From Pseudonocardia sp. CNS-004 (GTDB taxonomy: Bacteria; Actinomycetota; Actinomycetes; Mycobacteriales; Pseudonocardiaceae): a stretch of 64,000 bases of DNA. Location of the stretch: NCBI GenBank assembly GCA_001942185.1, contig MKJV01000112.1, positions 124,001 through 188,000 of the forward strand. Reading direction: 5' to 3'. The number at the start of each line of letters is the position of its first letter. The first letter of the stretch is position 1. The notes under the pieces are model-generated. The model was not told the origin of the DNA, did no database searches, and saw only the letters and a list, made by a program, of their open reading frames with translations. Positions 8,973 through 17,362 of the stretch are shown here, in pieces. A program made the position numbers and the translations under genes.

Positions 8973-9563
8973 TCACGGCCCGGTCAACTGCACCAGCGGC
9001 AGCCGCGCCAGCTCGCCGGTGACAAGGCCGCAGCCTCCCGGAGCACGTCCTGCTGCCGCTCCTGCATCCGCGCGTCCACCCGCCCCGCGAGGAGGTAGGC
9101 GAGCCGCCCGAGCATGCGCACCGTCGGCTCCTCGACCAGCGGCGCGGGCTGGAGACGACCGCGATCCCGGTGGGGGTGCCGTCGTCCGCCTGCGCCGCCC
9201 CGATCGTGAACGCCTCCCGCGGGTTCACGTGCCGGGACGCGAGGTGGTCACGCAGCTTCAGCAGCACCTCGTGCAGCTTCCGGTGCTCGCCGTCCTGCCC
9301 GCCCTCGACCTCGTCCAGGTCGGCGGTGGTGAGCACGGCGCGCGCGGGGAGAAGCAGCGGACGTAGGCGAGCAGCGCCCCCGTCCACAACGCCTCCACCA
9401 ACACCGGGTCCGCTCCGCGGCGGACCGGCTCGGACACGAGGTGCTCGCAGCAGCGCAGGGCGTACTGCAGGTCCTCGAACACCGCGGCCAGGCCGGCGAG
9501 CTCGGCCGCGCCGGGCGTGTCGAGCCGGCGCACCGCCGTCGGCTGTGCCGCCGGCGCGCTCAC
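8973..9563 (-). CDS. Unknown protein at the end of the propane operon (frameshifted)
   Basis: Reconstructed from up to four frame segments (breaks near 9350, 9155 and 9025), about 195 residues. The GTG start at 9563 overlaps the previous stop (GTGA). Readable blocks are ELAGLAAVFEDLQYALRCCEHLV, DPVLVEALWTGALLAYVRCF, VLTTADLDEVEG, LHEVLLKLRDHLASRHVNPREAFTIGAAQ and EPTVRMLGRLAYLLAGRVDARMQERQQDVL. It looks largely helical with no membrane segment. I recognise no family. The operon position suggests a role in propane monooxygenase maturation or propane metabolism, which is inference. Confidence 0.5.
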
Positions 9564-9805
9564 GACCGCCCCCCGTCGACGTCCGGGAACATCCGGGCCC
9601 TGAGCTCGGCGAGCTGGGCCTGGATGGCCGGGGCCGCCGGGCCCTCGTCCTCGCGCCCCGGCTCGATGCCGAGTGCACGCAGCAACGCCTCCGCCGGCGC
9701 CGCCGGGTCGCCGGTCTCACCGAGCACCGGGTGCAGCCCGGCCTCGGCGAGGTGGTCGAACACCACGTGCACCACGGTCCACGGGTTGTAGGTCTCCTTG
9801 GTCAC
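9560..9805 (-). CDS. Small unknown protein of the propane operon
   Basis: An 81-residue protein starting VTKETYNPWTVVHVVFDHLA. The GTG at 9805 is preferred over an ATG two codons upstream because it overlaps the previous stop (GTGA) and has better spacing to AGGA. The N-terminal half looks like a compact helical segment (NPWTVVHVVFDHLAEAGLHPVLG); the C-terminal half is charged (AIQAQLAELRARMFPDVDG). The frame is intact. No family recognised. Third gene in a run of four 4-base-overlapping genes that follows the amidohydrolase. Confidence 0.6.
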   Translation of the reverse strand: MTKETYNPWTVVHVVFDHLAEAGLHPVLGETGDPAAPAEALLRALGIEPGREDEGPAAPAIQAQLAELRARMFPDVDGGRS

Positions 9806-10037
9806 GACCATCCGTCCTGGCGCGGGATCCGCTCGCCCCGCAGGTCCCGGTCCGGCCACCCCATCAGCGCGTCGATGCGGGCGAGCAGTCGCTCCGAGAG
9901 ACGTGCTGCAGCGCGTCGGCCTCGGCCGGCGCCTCGGCGGGTTCCAGGTCGAGCACCCGCACGAGGAACAGCTCGATCAGCACGTGGCGCCGGGCGAGAT
10001 AACGGGCTTCGGCGCGGGTCGGCTGGATCGTCGTCAC
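9802..10037 (-). CDS. Small unknown protein of the propane operon (frameshifted)
   Basis: About 78 residues after joining two frames near 9900: first part RAEARYLARRHVLIELFLVRVLDLEPAEAPAEADAL, second part LSERLLARIDALMGWPDRDLRGERIPRQDGW. The GTG start at 10037 overlaps the stop of the MIP18-like gene and has GAGG seven bases upstream. Mostly helical and soluble. No recognised family. Part of the conserved-looking tail of the propane operon. Confidence 0.5.
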
Positions 10038-10719
10038 GAGGACACCTCATGCGGGTAGCGGGTGGCGAGCAGATCTCGGCACGTGTGGGTGTTGGCTTCG
10101 ATGCGACCCGGGTGAGCCGGGCGCGGCGCAGGTGCAGCGGCACCTGCTCGGCGGGGACCGGCGCACCGTCCGGGTGCAGCAGCAGCGGGGCGTCGGGCCC
10201 GTGCGGCAGCCCGACGTCCGCACGCCGTTGCCGGAGCCGATCGAGTTCCGGCGACGGCGGGAGATCGCCGAGCCGCGTCGCGGCGAGCTGCTCCGGCGTG
10301 TGGCCGGCGTCCACCAGCGGCCGGGCCAGCCGGTCCTGGCCCGCCAGCGCCGCCTTGCGCAGGAAGACCGCGCGCAGCTCGTCGAGCTCGGACTGCGCCT
10401 GCCCGTCGAACGCCGCCACGAACCCGGCGCGCGCGGCGACCCCCTCGTTGATCGTCACCGAGGCGAAGTGGTCGTCCAGCGCGATGTCGGTGTGGGTGAC
10501 GCCGGGCACCGCGGACACGGCGTCGTGGGCATCGGCCACCATCAACCACGCGAAGTTCGGCGCGCAGAAGAACGTCGGCAACCGCAGCCGCACGGCCGCG
10601 ACCCCGTCGTCGGACACGGTGCACGAGGCCACGAACTCCAGCTCGGTGATCGGCTGGTCGAGCTCGGGGTCGCGCACCGTGTCCAACGCCGCCCACACCG
10701 CGGCGGCGAGCCCGGTCAT
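10034..10719 (-). CDS. MIP18/DUF59-family protein in the propane operon (frameshifted)
   Basis: About 228 residues. The N-terminal 100 residues form a MIP18 (DUF59, PF01883) domain: AALDTVRDPELDQPITELEFV is the family signature, followed by VRLRLPTFFCAPNFAWLMVADAHDAV with the cysteine usually implicated in metal or Fe-S cluster assembly factors. The remainder is alpha-helical with no known domain. A frameshift near 10110 leads to the end THTCRDLLATRYPHEVSS. The ATG overlaps the amidohydrolase stop. Family knowledge (SufT, PaaD, MIP18) suggests help in metal-centre assembly. A role in loading the diiron hydroxylase is inference. Confidence 0.75.
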
Positions 10720-11783
10720 TGCGATCCGGCCGCCGCTGCGTCGGTGAGCAGCTGCTCACCCGGCTGTTCCTGGTCGCCCGCCGACGTCTCCAGACGGCAC
10801 TCGGGCGGCACCGGGATGTCGTAGAGCTTCGCCGCGTTCAGCCCGAGGATCTTCTTCTTCGTCGCCGTGGTGAGCTTCGGGTAGTCGGTGAACGCGTCGT
10901 CGTCGGGCATCTGCCAGTCGACGAAGCCCTCGACCTGCCACTTCGGCACCCAGATGTTGTAGTCGCCACCGAAGGTCATCCGGTCCTCGCCGACCCAGAA
11001 CAACAGCTCGCCCATGACCTTCGCGAAGAACTTCGGCCGGGCGTGCATCAGGCCGCCGATCACGACCGACAGGCCCGCGTACACGTTGGGCTCCTGCACC
11101 GCCATGAAGCAGAAGTCCTCGATGCGAGGCAGGCCGACGTGCTCGACGACGAAGTTCAGGTCCTGGAAGTCCGTGGCGGCGTGGTCGACGTCGGAGACGT
11201 CGAAAGCGTCCTTGTCCAGCGGCCAGATCGTCGGGCCCTTGTGCACGTGGACGTTCTTGATGCCGAGACCCTGAGCCGCCTCGAGGAACCGGTAGCACTC
11301 GGGGTCGGACAGCTTGTACCCGCGCGACCCCTTGTTCCACTCGGCGGTGTAGAGCTTGACGCCCTTCAGCTTGTACTTCTCGGCGTCCGCCTCGAGCTGC
11401 TTCAACCCGTCGTCGCCGTCGCGCGGGTCGAACCGCCCGTTGACGATCAGGCGGTCGCCGAAGCGCTCCAGCAGCTGCGCGTTCTGTTCGATGGTGTTGA
11501 AACCGTTCGTGTACCACTCCTTCAGGTACGTCGACTGGAAGATCGCGTAGTCGACGTGGCCCTCGATGAACATGTCCCGCTCGAAGTCGTCGGGCGTGAC
11601 CTTGAGGTAGTGCTCCCAGTCCCAGTGGGTCTCGGGCGGGCCGAGCTGGTGGTAGCCGTAGAAGCAGTCGATCCAGCCCTTCGCGTACTGCTCGGCGCCC
11701 GGCTTCCAGTTCTCCTTGCTGGCGTCCCAGAAATGGCTGTGCGAATCGACGATGAAGTACTTCTCGCCGTCCTTCTCATACAT
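10716..11783 (-). CDS. Amidohydrolase-family protein of the propane monooxygenase cluster
   Basis: A 355-residue metal-dependent hydrolase of the amidohydrolase_2 type. The metal-binding HxH is in VDSHSHFWD (His15, His17); later NVHVHKGPTIWPL, VVEHVGLPRIEDF and FGGDYNIW supply the other typical His and Asp positions. The same protein accompanies propane monooxygenase genes in Rhodococcus and Mycobacterium, where its substrate is not established. It lies between the alcohol dehydrogenase and the MIP18-like gene, all on one strand. The frame is intact. Confidence 0.85.
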   Translation of the reverse strand: MYEKDGEKYFIVDSHSHFWDASKENWKPGAEQYAKGWIDCFYGYHQLGPPETHWDWEHYLKVTPDDFERDMFIEGHVDYAIFQSTYLKEWYTNGFNTIEQNAQLLERFGDRLIVNGRFDPRDGDDGLKQLEADAEKYKLKGVKLYTAEWNKGSRGYKLSDPECYRFLEAAQGLGIKNVHVHKGPTIWPLDKDAFDVSDVDHAATDFQDLNFVVEHVGLPRIEDFCFMAVQEPNVYAGLSVVIGGLMHARPKFFAKVMGELLFWVGEDRMTFGGDYNIWVPKWQVEGFVDWQMPDDDAFTDYPKLTTATKKKILGLNAAKLYDIPVPPECRLETSAGDQEQPGEQLLTDAAAAGSQ

Positions 11784-11816
11784 TGTGGTGGGCCTTTCGC
11801 GTCAGGAAACGGGACG

Positions 11817-12845
11817 TCAGGGAACGAGGATCGCCCGGCCGCGGACCGGGCCGGCGTCGAGGTCGTGCAGCGCGTCCAGCGCCGCGTCGAGCGGGTACTG
11901 CTTCGTGTGCAGGGTGACCTTCCCCGCCTGGGCCAGCACCATCAGCTCGGCCAGATCGGTGTAGGTGCCGACGATGTTGCCGATGACGTTCTTCTCGTTC
12001 GCCACGAAATCCAGGGTCGGCGCGGAGAAGTCGCCGCCGTAGCCGATGACGTACTGGAACCCGCCCGGGGCGGTCATCGCCCACGCGTCGTTCTCCGCGC
12101 CCTGCTCGGCCACGAAGTCGAACACCACCGTGGCGCCCTCCCCGCCGGTCAGGTCCTGCACGGCCTCGACGTGGGAACCGTCGGCGACGACGGTCTCGTC
12201 CGCGCCGATCTCCTTCGCGAGTTCGAGGGCGGCCGGGTTCTTGTCCACCACCACGATCCGGGTGGCGGTCAACGCCGCCAGGCACTGGATGCCGATGTGC
12301 CCCAGCCCGCCGGCGCCCTGCACGACGGCGGTCGTGCCCGGCCAGAGCGCCGGCGCGGCCTTGCGCACCGCGTGGTAGGCGGTGATCCCGGCGTCCGCCA
12401 GCGCCGCGACGTCGGCGGGGTTGGTGCTCGGGTCGAGCTTGACGCAGGCCCTCGCGGTGGTGCGCAGGTACTCCGCCATGCCGCCGTCGTTGTCGGACAG
12501 CCCGGGGAAGAACGCGTTCACGCAGTGCATGTCGTTGCCGCGCCGGCACGCCAGGCACAGCCCGCACGACGGCTGCGGGTGCAGGATCACCGTGTCCCCG
12601 ACGGCGACGTTCGTGACGCCGTCACCGACGGCGTGCACCCAGCCTGCGTTCTCGTGCCCGATCACGTAGGGCAGCTGCGGGTTCATCGCGGCGGCCCACT
12701 GGCCCTCGAGGATGTGCAGGTCGGTGCGGCACACCCCGGCGCCGCCCACCTTGACGATCACGTCGAGCGGGCCCTGCAGCCGGGGTTCCTCGATGTCGTC
12801 GATCTTCGGGTCCGTGTGGTAGTCGTGCACGCGTACGGCTTTCAC
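11817..12845 (-). CDS. adh: Zinc-dependent NAD(P)+ alcohol dehydrogenase
   Basis: A 342-residue medium-chain dehydrogenase. Catalytic zinc ligands are Cys39 and His64-Glu65 (VIGHENAGWV); the structural zinc loop has Cys94, Cys97, Cys100 and Cys108 (SCGLCLACRRGNDMHC). The nucleotide-binding turn is VVQGAGGLGHIG at about 175-186, followed by an acidic residue in VVVDKN that favours NAD+. In propane clusters this enzyme oxidises propanol made by the monooxygenase. The frame is intact and lies between the GroEL and amidohydrolase genes. Confidence 0.9.
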   Translation of the reverse strand: MKAVRVHDYHTDPKIDDIEEPRLQGPLDVIVKVGGAGVCRTDLHILEGQWAAAMNPQLPYVIGHENAGWVHAVGDGVTNVAVGDTVILHPQPSCGLCLACRRGNDMHCVNAFFPGLSDNDGGMAEYLRTTARACVKLDPSTNPADVAALADAGITAYHAVRKAAPALWPGTTAVVQGAGGLGHIGIQCLAALTATRIVVVDKNPAALELAKEIGADETVVADGSHVEAVQDLTGGEGATVVFDFVAEQGAENDAWAMTAPGGFQYVIGYGGDFSAPTLDFVANEKNVIGNIVGTYTDLAELMVLAQAGKVTLHTKQYPLDAALDALHDLDAGPVRGRAILVP

Positions 12846-12873
12846 GACAGTGACCTCCTCATTGGGGTCCTCC

Positions 12874-14561
12874 TCAGCCGATCGACGGGCCCAGGCCCAT
12901 GGACTGCGGTGTGCTCGAGTCCGGGGACGGTTGGGGGATACCCTCGTCGAGCTGCCCGAACTCGGTCATGAGTGACTTGTTCCACGGCGTGACCTCCTCG
13001 GCCACCAGCGAGTTGGTGGTGAGGATCAGGCCGGCCACCGACGCGCCGTTCTGCAGCGCGGACCGCACCACCCGCAGCGGGTCGATCACTCCCAGCTCGA
13101 CCAGGTCGCCGAACCGACCTTCCAACGCGTCGAACCCCTCGTCAACTCCCCGAACGGTGAGCTGTTTGACCACATCGTCGCCGTCGTAGCCGGCGTTCGT
13201 GGCGATGAGGTGCGCCGGCTCGGTGAGGGCCTGGCGCACGATCTCGACCCCGATCCGGTAGTCGCCGCTGACGTCCAGGTCGTCGAGGGCGGGCTCGGCG
13301 TGCAGCAGCGCGACGCCGCCGCCCGCCACGATGCCCTCGGCGATCGCGGCGCGCGTGGCCTGCAGCGAGTCGTCGACGCGGTGGCGGACCTCCTTGGCCT
13401 CGGCGTTGGTCGGCGCGCCGACGCCGATCACCGCGGCCTTGCCGGACAGGCGCGCGATGCGCTCGGACAGGAAGTCCTCGTCGCTGCCGATCGTCGCGCG
13501 CGCGAGCTCCGCCCGCAGCTGCGTGAGGCGCAGCTCCAGGGCGGCCCGGTCCCCGCGCCCACCGATGATCGTGGTGCTGTCGCTGGTGACGCGCACCTGC
13601 GAGGCCCGCCCGAAGTGCTCGGTGGTCATCTGCTCCAGCGCGAACGAGGCGCTGCGGCTGTGCACCTTGCCCCCGCACAGCGCCGCCATGTCCTCGAGCA
13701 GGTGGATGCGCTTCTCACCGAAGCCGGCGCCCGGATCGCGACGGCTTGGAAGGTGCCGTTGACGTGGTTGTGCACCAGCATCTGCAGCGCCGTGCCCTCG
13801 ACGGTCTCGGCGACGAGCACCAGCGGGCGCCGCTCGCCACGCATGATCTTGTCGAGCACCGGCATCAGCTGCTGGACGTCCTTGACCTTCTCGGCCGTGA
13901 ACAGCAGGTACGGGTCGTCGACGATCGCCTCGAGCCGGCCGGGATCGGTGACCATGTACGGCGTGATGTAGCCGTTGTCGAACTCGAAGTCCTCGACGAA
14001 CCCGACGCTGATCCCGTGCTGCGGGACGTCCTCCACGGTGACGACGCCGTCCTCGCCGACGGTGTGCAGCGCCTTCGCGACGACCCGCCCGATCGTCTCG
14101 TCGTCGTTCGCGGAGATCGAGGCGACCCGGGCGTAGTCCTGCTCGGTGGACACCGGGTGCGTCACCTTCTGCAGGTGCGCGACGATCCGGTTCACCGCAA
14201 GGTCGATGCCGCGCTTCACGAGCACCGGGTTGCCGCCGGAGGAGATCGCCTTCATCCCCTGCCGGACGATCGCCTGCGCCAGCACGATCGCGGTGGTGGT
14301 GCCGTCGCCGACGGTGTCGTTGGTCTTGACGGCCGCTTCCTTCACCAGCTGCGCGCCCATGTTCTCGAACGGGTCGCGCAGGTGGATCTCCCGCGCGATC
14401 GTCACGCCGTCGTTCGTGACCTCGGGCGATCCGGTGATCTTCTCCAGGATGACGTTGCGGCCCTTGGGTCCGAGCGTGCTCTTGACGGCCTCGGCCAGCT
14501 GGTCGACACCGGCGTGGAGTAGCCGCCTGCCCTCCTCGCCGAATCGCAGTTCCTTCGCCAT
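12874..14561 (-). CDS. groEL: GroEL-like chaperonin dedicated to the monooxygenase (frameshifted)
   Basis: About 560 residues with one break near 13735 (GCCGGGC shortened to GCCGGC). N-terminal GEEGRRLLHAGVDQLAEAVKSTLGPKGRNV and the ATP site VGDGTTTAIVLAQAI are canonical group I chaperonin. The apical and second equatorial parts follow (GAGFGEKRIHLLEDMAAL, AIAEGIVAGGGVALLHA). It diverges from housekeeping GroEL and ends in GLGPSIG rather than a GGM-rich tail. In mycobacteria the orthologous MimG is needed to fold the hydroxylase large subunit; the same role is expected here. The ATG follows AGGAGGA. Confidence 0.88.
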
Positions 14562-14622
14562 GTGTGGGTCCTCCTGGATGTGCTTCGACAACGTCGGTCT
14601 GCTGCGCGGGTGGGATCGACGA

Positions 14623-14661
14623 GCCGGGCCGCCGCCGGCAGGACGCGGGCGGCGGCCCGGC
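14623..14661 (-). terminator. Strong hairpin between prmD and groEL
   Basis: Perfect 14-base arms at 14623-14636 (GCCGGGCCGCCGCC) and 14648-14661 with an 11-base loop, in the 108-base gap between prmD and groEL. Transcription runs from right to left. With no T-tract it may be a partial terminator or an RNA-stabilising element that lowers chaperonin relative to monooxygenase output. Confidence 0.5.
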
Positions 14662-14669
14662 GGAGGGGC

Positions 14670-15032
14670 CTACGTGACCGGCTTCAGGTCGAAGTCCAGG
14701 TACTCGGCCGCGTCCTCCGGATTGGCGAACATGATCGTGCGGTCGTCGAGGTGGACCATCCGCCCGTAGTGGGTGGACATCGCCTCCTCGAACTCGGCGG
14801 CGTTGAACCAGCCCTCCTCCTCGCCGGCCTCCTCGTCGACGTCGGCGTAGACGACGTCGAACCGGTTCTTGCCGTCGGCGCGGATCATCGAGGGGAGGTG
14901 CGTGACCTCGACGTTGTCCAACCGGGTCAACACATTCGCGATGAGCACCCCGACCTGGCTGTTCATCAGCGTGAACCCGCACATGTTCGATGCGGTGCTG
15001 TTCTGTTCGAAGCGGCTCGTCGTGGAGGTCAC
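14670..15032 (-). CDS. prmD: Propane monooxygenase coupling (effector) protein PrmD
   Basis: A 120-residue MmoB/DmpM-family effector. Typical segments are NMCGFTLMNSQVGVLIANVL, NVEVTHLPSMIRADGKNRFDVVYADV, an acidic insert (EEAGEEEG) and HYGRMVHLDDRTIMFANPEDAAEYL. Such proteins bind the hydroxylase and tune oxygen activation and electron transfer. The GTG start at 15032 overlaps the prmC stop (GTGA), giving translational coupling. Confidence 0.9.
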   Translation of the reverse strand: MTSTTSRFEQNSTASNMCGFTLMNSQVGVLIANVLTRLDNVEVTHLPSMIRADGKNRFDVVYADVDEEAGEEEGWFNAAEFEEAMSTHYGRMVHLDDRTIMFANPEDAAEYLDFDLKPVT

Positions 15033-16215
15033 TTCCTCAGCTCCTCGGGGGTCGAGAGACCGAGATCGCGGCAGATCCCGGCAAACCGGTTCTTGGCCTT
15101 GTCGAGGCTGTCCTCGAAACGCGGCGGCTTGGCGTCGGGCTGCGACCACAGCGGCTGCAGCTGGCGGGCCGCCTCCAGGGCCTGCGGCACCCAGTGCGCC
15201 AGCCAGCCCTGCATGAGCTCCTTGTTGTGGTCGGCGAACTCGCGGTCCTGGGTGAGCGGTGCGAAGCACGCGATCGTCCAGCGCAGGTCGCGCTGGGCGA
15301 AGTCGTACTCCCCCGCACCCATCACGGTGGGCGTCACGAAGTCGCCGTGGCCGGAGGCGGACTGCATCACGAGGTTGCTGCGGAACAGCTCCCCGAGCAG
15401 CGGCTCGAACACCACGTTCGCCGCGAGGATCGCCTCGCCCCAGTCGTCCTCGACCGCGGTGAGCGCCTCGCAGACCTTCCGGACGCCCTGCCACTCGGCG
15501 TCGGAGTTCCAGGCCTCCAGGTGCGCCGCCCCGTCGAAGCCCTCGATCTCCTCCGACAGCGTGAGGTTGTACAGCGCGAGGTCCTGCGCGAACCGGATCT
15601 TGTGCGCGCTGTTCACGGCCAGCGCCGTGTTGTGCATGTTCGTCGGCGCGGAACGCTCGTTGGCCGCGAACACGTAGAGGCCGAGGATGTGCTCGATGTG
15701 CATCCACGCGCCGACGTGGCGCTCGACGAACCGGACCCAGTTCGGCGACCACTGCTCGAACGACTTCGAGTGCCGTGCGTTCTCGATGTTCTGGTTCAGC
15801 TGCCGCACGACGTTCGCGTTGTAGCGGTAGATCGTCTGTTCCCACTCCTCGTTGGGATCGCGGAACTCGTGCCATCCGTGGGCGGGCCAGCTCTCGACCG
15901 GCAGGCCGCCCGTGCCGATACCGCGCTGCGGCTCCGGCTTGTCGACGCCCCAGCCTTGAGCTTCGTCCAGTGCAGCGGGTAGCCCGTCTCGCCGTCGGCG
16001 AAGCCGTAGATCCAGCCCTGCGTCAGGTAGTGCCGCGGGTCGGGCTGCACGTCGACGGTGACGTCCTCGTAGTGCGTCTGCTTGCGCTTGGAGGGCGTGA
16101 AGTAGTTGTAGCGGCGCGCGCTCGCGCCGGAGTCGGGGAACTCGCGCGCCCCGGCCTCGGCGTCGGTGAAGACGGGCTTCGGGACGCTCCGTTCCGGGCG
16201 TTCGGTGGTGGTCAT
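15029..16215 (-). CDS. prmC: Propane monooxygenase hydroxylase small subunit PrmC (frameshifted)
   Basis: About 390 residues; one break near 15955, where TGGGGC follows a shortened AAGGC run. The N-terminus RRYNYFTPSKRKQTHYEDVTVDVQPDP and YLTQGWIYGFADGETGYPLHWTKLK is the typical start of the beta subunit of soluble diiron monooxygenases. The remainder (HVGAWMHIEHILGLYVFAANERSAPTNMHNTALAVNSAHKIRFAQDLALYNL) is the ferritin-like body without metal ligands. It pairs with PrmA. The ATG overlaps the reductase stop (ATGA). Confidence 0.9.
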
Positions 16216-17261
16216 GACTGATCCTCCGGATCGCCGGTGGTGGTGAACTTGTCGTAGAAGATGTGTTGGTCGCCGCACCCGAGCCCGGTGAGCACCGCGA
16301 TCGCCGCGTCGACCATCGGCGGCGGGCCGCAGATGTACGCGTCCTTCCCCGCCAGGTCGGACTCGTGGCGGGCGAGGACGTCGGTGATCAGACCGATCTC
16401 CCCCTGCCAGTCGTCGTCGGCGGACGGTTCGGACAGCGCCGGCACGTACGTGAGGCCGGGCAACTGCTCCTGCAGGCCCACCAGCTCCTTCTCGAAGCAC
16501 AGGTCACGGGCTGCCCGGGCCCCGTAGTAGAAGCTCACCCGGCGCTCGACCCCGCGCTCCGCCATCGACCGCAGGAGCCCGAGCATGGGTGCCATCCCCG
16601 CGCCTCCGCCCACGAAGACCAGGTCGGACGTGCGGCTCTCCCGGAGGGTGAAGGTGCCGAACGGCGCCTCCACCGCCAATCGATCCCCCACCTGCAACCG
16701 GGTGGACAGCAACCCGGAGAACAGGCCGTCGGGATAGACCTTGATGACGAACTCGAACCGGCCGTCCCGGCTGGGCGTGTTCGCCATCGAGAAGGAGCGC
16801 GTCTCGTCGGTGTCCGGTACCTGGAAATCCATGTACTGGCCCGGGAAGAACTTGATCTCCTCGGGTTCGACGAGCTTGACGACCAGATGCCGCATGTCGT
16901 GGGTCACCGCCTCGATCGCCACGACCTCGACCGTGCCGCGCCGCAGAGGCAACCCGCCCCGGATGATCTCCTCGTCGTAGTTGAGGAGCTCGATGGTCAG
17001 GTCCTCGTAGGCGTGCGCCCTGCAGAGCAGCGTCTGCCCCTCCTCCCTCTCGAAGTCCGGCAGCGCGAACGTCGAGTAGCGGTCCAGCTCGATGTCCTCG
17101 CCCTCGAGCACGAAGGACTTGCAGGCCGCGCACTGGCCTTCCTTGCAGCCGTGCATGAGCTGGACGCCCTGCTCGGCCGCGGCGCGCAGGATGGTCTGGT
17201 CCTCATCGACCTCGATCTCGATGCCGACCGGCTCGAACCGGACGACGTGCTTCTCACCCAA
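16212..17261 (-). CDS. prmB: Propane monooxygenase reductase PrmB (2Fe-2S, FAD)
   Basis: A 349-residue reductase counted from a TTG start at 17261, chosen because CTGGAG lies just upstream and the length fits the family; no ATG or GTG fits there. The [2Fe-2S] ligands are Cys39, Cys44, Cys47 and Cys80 (GCKEGQCAACKSF and LLCRAHA). The FAD site is TRSFSMANTPS; the NADH site is VFVGGGAGMAPMLGLL with a terminal YICGPPPMVDAA. It moves electrons from NADH through FAD and Fe-S to the diiron hydroxylase. Located between the two hydroxylase subunits, as in Rhodococcus prmABCD. Confidence 0.9.
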   Translation of the reverse strand: MGEKHVVRFEPVGIEIEVDEDQTILRAAAEQGVQLMHGCKEGQCAACKSFVLEGEDIELDRYSTFALPDFEREEGQTLLCRAHAYEDLTIELLNYDEEIIRGGLPLRRGTVEVVAIEAVTHDMRHLVVKLVEPEEIKFFPGQYMDFQVPDTDETRSFSMANTPSRDGRFEFVIKVYPDGLFSGLLSTRLQVGDRLAVEAPFGTFTLRESRTSDLVFVGGGAGMAPMLGLLRSMAERGVERRVSFYYGARAARDLCFEKELVGLQEQLPGLTYVPALSEPSADDDWQGEIGLITDVLARHESDLAGKDAYICGPPPMVDAAIAVLTGLGCGDQHIFYDKFTTTGDPEDQS

Positions 17262-17341
17262 CGGGGTCTCCAGGCAGTTCCGGGACGGGACGAAGGCAGG
17301 CTCGGCGGGGAGAAGGCCGGCGGTGACCGGCCCTCTCCCCT

Positions 17342-17362
17342 CGCCTGACCCGCGCTCAGGCG
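17342..17362 (-). promoter_or_regulatory. Hairpin at the end of prmA
   Basis: A perfect 7-base inverted repeat, CGCCTGA (17342-17348) and TCAGGCG (17356-17362) with a 7-base spacer. The right arm overlaps the prmA stop codon at 17356-17358. It sits in the 94-base gap before prmB and could set the prmA to prmB ratio by pausing or RNA processing. Confidence 0.35.

Noticed and set aside
10719..12971. A 750-codon open frame on the plus strand across the amidohydrolase and alcohol dehydrogenase
   Set aside because: Its translation is Val/Arg/His-rich without domain signals; it is the shadow of two clear genes on the other strand in very GC-rich DNA.
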